Position numbers and translations under genes: made by a program. This document shows positions 5,770-11,128 of a DNA stretch of 11,128 nt, in pieces (position 1 is the stretch's first letter; the number at the start of each line of letters is the position of its first letter). The DNA lies in the NCBI GenBank assembly GCA_002345475.1, contig DDWC01000131.1:1-11128 (forward strand), written 5' to 3'. Under the pieces are notes generated by a model. That model had not been told where the DNA came from. It made no database searches and saw nothing but the letters and a program-made list of their open reading frames with translations. Source of the DNA: Firmicutes bacterium UBA2296. GTDB lineage: Bacteria > Bacillota > UBA994.

Positions 5770-6786
5770 TCACTCTCCTAAAAATTCCTGCAGATCGACT
5801 TTGATCAACTGGCTCCCCAGGCGTACCGAGAATTGTCGGCGCGGGCTGGGCCCATGCAGTTTGCTGTCCCGAAGGGACTCTAACTGCCTGAGAGCGGTCA
5901 CGGCTTCTTCCCGTGATACGGGCACAAACCGCACTGACTGCCCCGGACGCATCTGACACAACAGGGGCAAATCCGCCCCAATTACTGTGGCGATTTTGGC
6001 ATAACCGCCAATGGACTGCCTGTCAGCCAGCATGATTATTGGCTGACCGTGACCCGGCACCTGGACACTGCCTGGGGCAATGCCGCCGGAGAGGATATCT
6101 GCCTTTATTTTGTGGGACAAGGTCGGACCCTGCATTCGGTACCCCATGCGGTCCGATTCGGTTGTTACCTTGTAGTCGGCACTTATAAAGATGTCTCTTG
6201 CCTCAGCGGTGAACATATCTTCCTCCGGGCCAAACATGACTCTTACCGACGTTGTTTCCCGGGGCAGGGTGACCCGCTGCGCGAAAGTGGCAAAGCGCCC
6301 GGGCTCGGCGACTGTCTTTGCCTGGCCCACGGGGAGCACGTCTCCCGCTTTGAGGGCCCGCCCGTTCAGGCCTCCCAGAGCGCCCCGCACGAAAGTAGAT
6401 CTGCTACCCATTACCACAGGTGTGTCTATGCCGCCCGCCACAGCCAGATAGCCGCGACAACCCATGGCGGCGCTACCAACAGCCAGTACGCTACCAGCCT
6501 TCACCAGGTGTGATTCCCAGCTGGCCACAGGTATGCCGTCCAGAGTTAGCGGCGCCTCACACCCGGTGAAGGCAATGAGCGCCGGCTCTGTGAAACGGAG
6601 CACCGGTCCCGTAAAAGTGCACTCCAGAACAGCCGATTGCACATCGTTGCCCACGAGTCGATTGGCCACTGCCGCAGAGTAGGTGTCCATTGCCCCACTC
6701 ACCGGTACGCCAAATCTCTGATAACCTTTTCGCCCCATATCCTGTACTGTGGAGAATAACCCGCCGTCTCTGACTTCTATGCTCAT
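5770..6786 (-). CDS. pxpC: 5-oxoprolinase subunit PxpC (biotin-dependent carboxyltransferase CT_A_B domain, KipA)
   Basis: One of three subunits of the ATP-dependent prokaryotic 5-oxoprolinase, which opens 5-oxoproline to glutamate in the cytoplasm. It is also related to urea amidolyase and allophanate hydrolase subunit 2. The protein has 338 residues, the usual size. The CT_A_B signature runs from the start: DGGLFSTVQDMGRKGYQRFGVPVSGAMD (about residues 7-34), then the VLECTFTGP, AFTGCEA and GYLAVAGGIDTPVVMGSRST strings. Near the C-terminus QVPGHGQPIIMLADRQSIGGYAKIATVI is a highly conserved family block. The ATG overlaps the pxpB stop (ATGA at 6783-6786) with GGAGG 7 bases upstream, so the subunits are translationally coupled, as fits a complex. 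YcsI follows 5 bases later. Confidence 0.94.
   Translation of the reverse strand: MSIEVRDGGLFSTVQDMGRKGYQRFGVPVSGAMDTYSAAVANRLVGNDVQSAVLECTFTGPVLRFTEPALIAFTGCEAPLTLDGIPVASWESHLVKAGSVLAVGSAAMGCRGYLAVAGGIDTPVVMGSRSTFVRGALGGLNGRALKAGDVLPVGQAKTVAEPGRFATFAQRVTLPRETTSVRVMFGPEEDMFTAEARDIFISADYKVTTESDRMGYRMQGPTLSHKIKADILSGGIAPGSVQVPGHGQPIIMLADRQSIGGYAKIATVIGADLPLLCQMRPGQSVRFVPVSREEAVTALRQLESLRDSKLHGPSPRRQFSVRLGSQLIKVDLQEFLGE
5775..5779 (-). promoter_or_regulatory. Ribosome binding site AGGAG for ycsI inside the end of pxpC
   Basis: AGGAG on the minus strand lies in the last pxpC codons (L-G-E-stop) and is 10 bases from GTG 5764. This favours that start over ATG 5749, and over an in-frame GTG at 5773 only 1 base away. 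Confidence 0.6.
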
Positions 6787-7517
6787 TTTGCCACCTCCCC
6801 TTCCAGGGGATAGGTGACAGGAACGTAGAGGGAGGCGGCGATGTCTTCCTCCAGCGCCTGATACTGCTCGGCACCAACCGGGACAAAGCGGACGTAATCA
6901 CCGGGGCGTAACAGGGTGGGTGGGTTCTCTTCCGGGATATAGAGGGGCACCGGCGTGCGACCGATCAGACGCCAGCCACCGGGGCTGTTTACAGAATATA
7001 TGCCGGTCAGCTGTTCGGCGATGGCTACAGATCCCGCCGGGACTTTGGTTCTCGGCGACTTCAGACGCGGCACGCTGAGTCTCTGGTCCAGCCCGCCCAG
7101 GTATGGGTATCCAGGCATAAAGCCGATCATATAGACAAGGTAGGGCTTTGCAGTGTGCAAAGTTATTACTTCTTCCTGACTGAGTCCTGTCTCTGACGAG
7201 ACGTCGAGAAGGTCGGGACCGAACTCGCCCCCGTAAAGCACGGGTATTTCTACGACTAATGGAGGATTACCCTGATCAGCGCAGCCGGAAGATATAACCT
7301 CCCGGCATATGGCCACCAGCTGTTCACCGTCCTGGACCAGCGGATCCAAAGACACCATCAGCGAACCAAAGGCGGGCACACATTCAATAATACCGGGTAG
7401 CTGCATCACCGTCAGCTTGGCGGCCAGGTCGTGGACGCGTCTGTTGTCGTCGGGGCAGAGTTCGCGTCCGAACTCCACCAGCAAGTGACTCTCTCCTGCC
7501 CAGACAAATCGTACCAA
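6783..7517 (-). CDS. pxpB: 5-oxoprolinase subunit PxpB (CT_C_D domain, KipI)
   Basis: A 244-residue subunit of the PxpABC 5-oxoprolinase; its Bacillus homologue KipI also inhibits the sporulation kinase KinA. The start is TTG at 7517, with a G-rich GGGGGGA about 8 bases upstream in the pxpA tail; no ATG gives a complete N-terminus. The N-terminal domain begins with the family pattern WAGESHLLVEFG. The conserved C-terminal block is GFMPGYPYLGGLDQRLSVPR, then VPAGSVAIAEQLTGIYSVNSPGGW and LIGRTPVPLY (about residues 135-200), as in allophanate hydrolase subunit 1. It starts 3 bases after pxpA and overlaps pxpC by 4. Whether this copy also inhibits a kinase cannot be judged. Confidence 0.94.
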   Translation of the reverse strand: MVRFVWAGESHLLVEFGRELCPDDNRRVHDLAAKLTVMQLPGIIECVPAFGSLMVSLDPLVQDGEQLVAICREVISSGCADQGNPPLVVEIPVLYGGEFGPDLLDVSSETGLSQEEVITLHTAKPYLVYMIGFMPGYPYLGGLDQRLSVPRLKSPRTKVPAGSVAIAEQLTGIYSVNSPGGWRLIGRTPVPLYIPEENPPTLLRPGDYVRFVPVGAEQYQALEEDIAASLYVPVTYPLEGEVAK

Positions 7518-7520
7518 GAG

Positions 7521-8291
7521 CTAGTCCCCCCGTCCAAAACCTTTTACGGCGATGCTCCGGTCGGCCAGCGTCTGGCGAATGGCGGCGGCAAATTCGACAG
7601 CGTGATCTCCGTCTCCATGCAAACAGACGCTGTCGGCCCGCACCGGAACTTCCTCACCTGTTATGGCAGTGACGGTTCCGCGCTCCACCATTTGCAGGAC
7701 CTGTCGCACCGCAACATCGGTGTCCGAATGCAGTGCCATAGGGTGGGTCCGGGGCACGAGGGTTCCGTCCGCCTGGTATCCTCGGTCGGCAAAAACTTCA
7801 CTGGCCGTCGTCAGTCCGAAGGCCTCGGCAGCTGTTATCATGCATGATCCGGCCAAACCGACAAAGACCAGACTGCTGTCCACATCTCTGGTTGCCTGAG
7901 CCAGCGCTTCGGCCAGACTCCGGTTCCTGGCCGCATCGTTGTACATGGCTCCATGTATTTTGACATGAGTGGGATTGGCTCCCATAGCTCTGGCCACACC
8001 GAGAAACGCTCCAATCTGATAGGAGGTGATTTCATAAACCTCCCGGGGTGTGAGGGGCATAGACCTGCGGCCAAACCCCAACATATCCGGGTATCCGGGA
8101 TGCGCTCCCACGCCGACGCCATGGTCTCGCGCCCAGGTGATAGAGCGAAACATCACATGAGGATCGCCGGCGTGAAATCCACAAGCGATATTGGCCGACG
8201 AAATCAGGGGCATAATGGCCGCATCATTGCCCAAAGTATAGACACCAAAACTTTCGGCCATATCGCAATTAAGATCAATGTGCCGAGCCAT
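7521..8291 (-). CDS. pxpA: 5-oxoprolinase subunit PxpA (LamB/YcsF family)
   Basis: A 256-residue member of the LamB/YcsF family, the third subunit of prokaryotic 5-oxoprolinase. Its presence beside PxpB and PxpC distinguishes this locus from allophanate hydrolase. Family blocks: HIDLNCDMAESFG (residues 4-16), ISSANIACGFHAGDP (30-44), GAHPGYPDMLGFGRR (62-76), THVKIHGAMYN (108-118), FADRGYQADGTLVPR, and CLHGDGDHAVEF near the end. Two positions differ from the common family pattern as I recall it: A12 where DLGESFG has glycine, and I112 where VKPHGALYN has proline. The reading frame is intact and otherwise typical. GGGGGAGGGG lies 5 bases before the ATG, within the end of the regulator gene, from which it is separated by one base. 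It is the first enzymatic gene of the operon. Confidence 0.95.
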   Translation of the reverse strand: MARHIDLNCDMAESFGVYTLGNDAAIMPLISSANIACGFHAGDPHVMFRSITWARDHGVGVGAHPGYPDMLGFGRRSMPLTPREVYEITSYQIGAFLGVARAMGANPTHVKIHGAMYNDAARNRSLAEALAQATRDVDSSLVFVGLAGSCMITAAEAFGLTTASEVFADRGYQADGTLVPRTHPMALHSDTDVAVRQVLQMVERGTVTAITGEEVPVRADSVCLHGDGDHAVEFAAAIRQTLADRSIAVKGFGRGD

Positions 8292-8292
8292 T

Positions 8293-9057
8293 TTATCCCC
8301 TCCCCCTGGTGTAGCCTAGATCGGCCGATATGTCCGCGGCAGCTTTCTGCAGTGCTTTAAGAAAATACGGATGTTTGTCCTCAACAAAGCTGCTCTGTGG
8401 ACCCGAGATGCTGAGTGAAGCCACTACGCGCCTGGTATAGTCTCTAATGGGTACTCCCAGAGCCGCAGTCCCGTCATGCAGTTCGCCGCGGCTGAAGGTG
8501 TACCCCTGCGCTCGCTCCTGCGCTATGCGTTCGCGAAGTTCAGCCTTGTCTTTGGGGGTCGTTTCCATATACGGCTCGATGGTGAGCTTGTCGATGAGGT
8601 CTTCCCTCTCCTTCTCAGGCAAGAAAGCGATGAGAGCCCGGGGGCAAGCACCGGAGTAAAGTGGCGCTCTGCGTCCAACGCGGGTGTACATCCTGACCGG
8701 ATGTGCCGTCTCACGCTTCTCAATGTAGACCGCATCGAGACCGTCGCGAATGACCAGGTTTACCGCCTGGTCCACCATGAAGAGCAACTGGTCCATGTGG
8801 GGCAAGGCGGCGGCTCGGACATCGAGCCTTTCGGCCACGAAATTCCCTAACTCCAGGAACTTCAAGCCCAGGCAGTAGGCTTTGCCCTTGTCGCGGGTGA
8901 GATACCCGTTCACCTCCAGTGTGTTGAGCAGTCTCAGCGCAGTAGGCTTGGACAAGCCAGACATTTCGGACACTTCCCGCAAGGTAAGGCTGGTACGCTC
9001 GTAGGTAAATAGCTCGAGAAGCTTGAGTCCCTTATCAAAAGTGTTGGCGATTGACAT
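8293..9057 (-). CDS. IclR-family transcriptional regulator (KipR-like)
   Basis: A 254-residue IclR-type regulator. The ATG at 9057 is chosen: GGAGAG lies 10 bases upstream and the product opens MSIANTFDKGLKLLELF, the usual start just before the winged helix. Longer in-frame starts (GTG 9093, ATG 9075) lack ribosome binding sites and would run through a palindrome that looks like an operator. The N-terminal HTH covers about residues 1-70, with LTLREVSEMSGLSKPTALRLLNTLEVNGYL as the helix-turn-helix. The IclR effector domain follows, including RVGRRAPLYSGACPRALIAFLP, GYTFSRGELHDGTAALGVPI and VVASLSISGP. It is the first gene of the pxpA-pxpB-pxpC-ycsI operon, one base before pxpA. It corresponds to KipR of Bacillus subtilis, which represses its own locus. 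The ligand is not evident; 5-oxoproline or a related imino acid is a reasonable guess. Confidence 0.93.
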   Translation of the reverse strand: MSIANTFDKGLKLLELFTYERTSLTLREVSEMSGLSKPTALRLLNTLEVNGYLTRDKGKAYCLGLKFLELGNFVAERLDVRAAALPHMDQLLFMVDQAVNLVIRDGLDAVYIEKRETAHPVRMYTRVGRRAPLYSGACPRALIAFLPEKEREDLIDKLTIEPYMETTPKDKAELRERIAQERAQGYTFSRGELHDGTAALGVPIRDYTRRVVASLSISGPQSSFVEDKHPYFLKALQKAAADISADLGYTRGRG

Positions 9058-9073
9058 GCTTTTTCCACTCTCC

Positions 9074-9090
9074 ATTTCATCATGTGAAAT
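9074..9090. promoter_or_regulatory. Candidate IclR operator, 17-bp inverted repeat ATTTCA-N5-TGAAAT
   Basis: ATTTCA (9074-9079) and TGAAAT (9085-9090) form a perfect inverted repeat around TCATG, 16 bases before the regulator ATG. A third half-site, ATTTCG, lies at 9100-9105. IclR-family operators are typically short palindromes of this size in their own promoter region. The site lies in the gap shared with the divergent glycyl-radical genes, so it may control both. Assignment as the binding site is an inference. Confidence 0.5.
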
Positions 9091-9139
9091 CACGTGCTTA
9101 TTTCGATCCTTGGCGCGTGAATTCCTGCCGGTCAGGCGT

Positions 9140-9145
9140 TATAAT
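9140..9145 (+). promoter_or_regulatory. Possible -10 element TATAAT upstream of the glycyl-radical genes
   Basis: A consensus TATAAT lies 71 bases before the activase start, in the 158-base divergent gap. No good -35 occurs at 16-18 bases upstream; TTGGCG at 9110-9115 is 24 bases away. An activator may be needed, or this is not the promoter. The surrounding TTATAA is self-complementary, so a -10 on the opposite strand (TATAAC, 9143-9138) is also conceivable. Confidence 0.3.
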
Positions 9146-9201
9146 GTGAGGTAAGCTGACAATTGATGCTGATAAGTAATTTCCGGCATGGTATTGGACT
9201 T

Positions 9202-9208
9202 AGGAGGT
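9202..9208 (+). promoter_or_regulatory. Ribosome binding site AGGAGGT fixing a TTG start for the activase
   Basis: A full-consensus AGGAGGT lies 7 bases before TTG 9216. No ATG occurs before the conserved N-terminal IFNIQRFSTSDGPGIRT block, so the TTG is the functional start. Confidence 0.8.
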
Positions 9209-9215
9209 ACACCTG

Positions 9216-10085
9216 TTGCGAGAAGGACGCATTTTTAACATACAGAGATTCTCTACCAGTGACGGCCCGGGAATCAGGACGACGGTCTTTCTCAAGGGTT
9301 GTCCTCTAAACTGCGCCTGGTGCCACAACCCTGAAGGACTTTCCAGTGGTTTTGACTTGGTCATCAACAGAGATAAATGCATCGACTGCGGTGCGTGTGT
9401 TGCTGTCTGCCCCAGCGGGCAGAGGAATGCCTGCCTGCTGTGCGGGGCCTGTGTCGAAGCCTGCCCCAGCGAGGCTCGACAGATTATGGGGCGGGCAGTG
9501 AGGGCTGAAGAACTGATGGCAGAGATCAGGGAAGATCGGGTCTTCTTCGACGAAAGCGGCGGAGGGGTGACTTTCTCAGGTGGTGAACCCCTGTCCCAAC
9601 CGGAGTTTCTGGTGGATATGCTTAGGCTATGCCGACAAGCGGGCATCCACACCGCGCTGGACACGTCGGGCTATGCCCCCTGGGCAGTACTGGAGGAGGC
9701 AGTCAAGCTGCTTGACCTCGTCCTATTTGACATCAAGCACCTGGATGATCACTGCCACGAGACCTTGACAGGCGTCAGCAATAGCCTGATACTCAGCAAT
9801 CTGCGACGGCTGACTGAGAGCGCGACCAGAGTATGGTTGCGCATGCCTGTGATACCTGGGTGCAATGATGATGAGAAGAATATTCGGGGGACTGCCAGAC
9901 TCTGCCGGGATCTCGGTATTGGCGAGATATATCTCCTGCCCTATCATGCTACCGGGACATATAAGTATGGCCGTCTGGGGATCGACAACGGTTTACCGGA
10001 GATTAAAGAGCCTTCCGATGACCAGATGAATGATCTCGCGACTGTGTTCTGCAGCCTTGGCATAAGAGCGATTATTGGAGGTTAG
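9216..10085 (+). CDS. Glycyl-radical enzyme activating enzyme (radical SAM, PflA family)
   Basis: A 289-residue activase that uses S-adenosylmethionine and a reduced 4Fe-4S cluster to put the glycine radical on its partner enzyme. The radical SAM cluster motif is C29-x3-C33-x2-C36 in KGCPLNCAWCHNPE, after the family opening IFNIQRFSTSDGPGIRT. A ferredoxin-like insert carries two further 4Fe-4S sites: C55, C58, C61, C65 and C73, C76, C79, C83. This is the pattern of activases of dehydratase and decarboxylase type glycyl radical enzymes; the pyruvate formate-lyase activase itself lacks the insert. The SAM-binding GGE motif is in TFSGGEPLSQPE (residues 119-128). Next are DTSG, DIKHLD and RMPVIPGCND. 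The gene is 6 bases before the glycyl radical enzyme, its obvious partner, so it probably acts on the HypD-like protein. It diverges from the iclR-pxp operon. Confidence 0.95.
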   Translation: MREGRIFNIQRFSTSDGPGIRTTVFLKGCPLNCAWCHNPEGLSSGFDLVINRDKCIDCGACVAVCPSGQRNACLLCGACVEACPSEARQIMGRAVRAEELMAEIREDRVFFDESGGGVTFSGGEPLSQPEFLVDMLRLCRQAGIHTALDTSGYAPWAVLEEAVKLLDLVLFDIKHLDDHCHETLTGVSNSLILSNLRRLTESATRVWLRMPVIPGCNDDEKNIRGTARLCRDLGIGEIYLLPYHATGTYKYGRLGIDNGLPEIKEPSDDQMNDLATVFCSLGIRAIIGG

Positions 10086-10091
10086 CGGCAA

Positions 10092-11128
10092 ATGGATGAC
10101 AATATGCGCGGCATGAATGACCGAATCAGGAAGTTGCGTCAACAGAGCGAAGAAACCGAACCCCGAATCAGCTTGGAAAGGGCACGACTGGTCACAGAGT
10201 CCTATCGGGAACACTCCGGAAAAGTCTCGATTCCGGTACAGAGGGCCCTGGCCTTTGCCAACATCATGGAAAACAAACATATCTGCATCAATGAAGGGGA
10301 GCTCATAGTAGGCGAGCGAGGCGAGGCTCCGCAGATGGCGCCGACTTACCCTGAGTTATGCTGTCACACCCTGCAGGACATGGAGATTATGCATAACCGC
10401 GACAAGATTTCCTTCAAGGTCAGCGATGCTGACATGGCAGTCCAGGAATCAGAAATAATACCCTACTGGCAGGGCAAATCCATGCGTGACCACATGTTCC
10501 GCCTGATGACTCCCCAGTGGATCGACTGCTATGAAGCGGGCATATTCACCGAGTTCATGGAGCAGCGAGCTCCCGGGCATACGGTGGCCGACGACAAGAT
10601 CTACCGTATCGGGTTTTCAGATCTCGTTTTGCAGATAGACGAGCGCATCAGGAATCTGGACTTTTATGAAGATGCCCAGGCCGCGGAGAAACTTGAACAG
10701 CTAAAGGCCATGCGCATAGCCGCCCAGGCCATCATGACCCTGTCATCCCGCTACGCCGCCCGGGCCAGAGAAATGGCCGCCCTGGAGCCTGATCTGGCAC
10801 GCCGGCAGGAACTGCTGGAGATAGCCGCAACCTGCGAACGCGTCCCCGCTCATGCCCCCCGCACTTTCCGCGAGGCCCTGCAGGCCTACTGGTTCGTGCA
10901 TCTGGGAGTGATCACCGAGCTCAATACCTGGGACGCCTTTAATCCCGGTCGCCTCGACCAGCACCTCTACCCTTTCTACTCGAAAGAGGTCCGCGCAGGG
11001 AGCCTGAACCGTGAGCAAGCCAGAGAGCTTTTGCAGTGTTTCTGGATCAAGTTCAACAACCAGCCAGCGCCGCCAAAAGTGGGTGTGACTGCAGCCGAAA
11101 GCGGCACGTATACGGATTTTGCCCAGAT
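10092..11128 (+). CDS. hypD: Glycyl radical enzyme, HypD-like (trans-4-hydroxy-L-proline dehydratase), N-terminal part
   Basis: The first 345 codons of a glycyl radical enzyme; the frame stays open to the window edge. GGAGG lies 10 bases before the ATG. Family landmarks are ERARLVTESYREH, NEGELIVGERG, PTYPELCCHTLQD, FTEFMEQRAPGHT, TELNTWDAFNPGRLDQHL and KFNNQPAPPKVGVTAAESGTYTDF. Active-site residues I recall for Clostridioides difficile HypD (F152, H160, D278, S334, D339, F340) all find equivalents here at a constant offset of +3 (F155, H163, D281, S337, D342, F343). HypD removes water from trans-4-hydroxyproline to give pyrroline-5-carboxylate. The radical cysteine and glycine are outside the window, so substrate is not proven; relatives acting on other hydroxyproline isomers remain possible. 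The symbol is unrelated to hydrogenase-maturation HypD. The dedicated activase lies immediately upstream. Confidence 0.82.
   Translation, partial: MDDNMRGMNDRIRKLRQQSEETEPRISLERARLVTESYREHSGKVSIPVQRALAFANIMENKHICINEGELIVGERGEAPQMAPTYPELCCHTLQDMEIMHNRDKISFKVSDADMAVQESEIIPYWQGKSMRDHMFRLMTPQWIDCYEAGIFTEFMEQRAPGHTVADDKIYRIGFSDLVLQIDERIRNLDFYEDAQAAEKLEQLKAMRIAAQAIMTLSSRYAARAREMAALEPDLARRQELLEIAATCERVPAHAPRTFREALQAYWFVHLGVITELNTWDAFNPGRLDQHLYPFYSKEVRAGSLNREQARELLQCFWIKFNNQPAPPKVGVTAAESGTYTDFAQ

Noticed and set aside
5765..5959. In-frame upstream extension of ycsI by about 65 residues
   Set aside because: It lies entirely within the end of pxpC in another frame, has no family similarity (the YcsI fold begins at about MSPSQVREL), and a ribosome binding site sits at 5775-5779 for the shorter GTG start.
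6049..6513. Open frame antisense to pxpC
   Set aside because: Shadow of a highly conserved gene with no ribosome binding site or recognisable domain.
5770..7517. Calling the PxpB/PxpC pair allophanate hydrolase or urea amidolyase subunits
   Set aside because: The domains are shared with those enzymes, but the adjacent LamB/YcsF subunit PxpA and KipR-like regulator define the 5-oxoprolinase set.
9058..9093. Longer IclR N-terminus from GTG 9093
   Set aside because: No ribosome binding site at proper distance, the extra residues are not family-like, and it would place the palindromic candidate operator in coding sequence.
9091..9096. CACGTG hexamer next to the candidate operator
   Set aside because: A six-base palindrome is expected by chance and has no known link to IclR regulators.
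10092..11128. Calling the glycyl radical enzyme pyruvate formate-lyase or choline TMA-lyase
   Set aside because: The activase has a two-cluster ferredoxin insert, unlike the formate-lyase activase, and the N-terminal active-site residues follow HypD with a constant offset. The choline enzyme's diagnostic residues lie outside the window but nothing visible favours it.

Overview
The window reads like a chromosomal segment of an anaerobic Gram-positive-type bacterium, most likely a Clostridia/Bacillota lineage of moderate-to-high GC. This is an inference from four things: strong purine-rich ribosome binding sites with frequent TTG and GTG starts; a Bacillus-like 5-oxoprolinase operon with its IclR regulator; a DUF2680-like secreted protein; and an oxygen-sensitive glycyl radical enzyme with its activase. 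No rRNA, tRNA, CRISPR array, insertion sequence or prophage gene was seen. No gap between genes exceeds about 160 bases.

Left part, all on the minus strand (1-3593). Read in transcription order, this holds a lipoprotein with an Ig-like domain and a beta-propeller, a rubrerythrin-type ferritin-like diiron protein, a small secreted DUF2680-like protein, an OmpR/PhoB response regulator, and the start of its membrane histidine kinase, cut by the window edge. A strong hairpin plus T-tract lies between the secreted protein and the regulator. It probably makes the secreted protein more abundant than the two-component pair. The arrangement resembles a CpxP/Cpx-like envelope-stress module.

Middle, plus strand (3697-4979). 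A two-gene unit encodes an EVE-domain protein (modified-base or RNA binding) and a tandem GNAT acetyltransferase. It converges on the next operon with overlapping stop codons.

Middle to right, minus strand (9057 down to 4976). A tightly packed five-gene operon runs iclR (KipR-like), pxpA, pxpB, pxpC, ycsI. PxpABC is the ATP-dependent 5-oxoprolinase that converts 5-oxoproline to glutamate. YcsI belongs to DUF1445, the family of the D-glutamate cyclase and 'putative hydro-lyases'. Content and order match the Bacillus subtilis ycsF-ycsI-kipI-kipA-kipR locus, except that the regulator comes first and the YcsG transporter is absent. A 28-bp perfect palindrome sits inside ycsI.

Right end, plus strand (9216-11128). 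A glycyl-radical activating enzyme (radical SAM, with two extra 4Fe-4S clusters) is followed by the N-terminal 345 residues of a glycyl radical enzyme. Its sequence and recalled active-site positions fit trans-4-hydroxy-L-proline dehydratase (HypD). It diverges from the 5-oxoprolinase operon across about 158 bp containing a perfect 17-bp inverted repeat, a good candidate IclR operator. The most interesting hypothesis is one regulon for anaerobic salvage of cyclic amino acids: hydroxyproline to pyrroline-5-carboxylate and then proline, and 5-oxoproline to glutamate.
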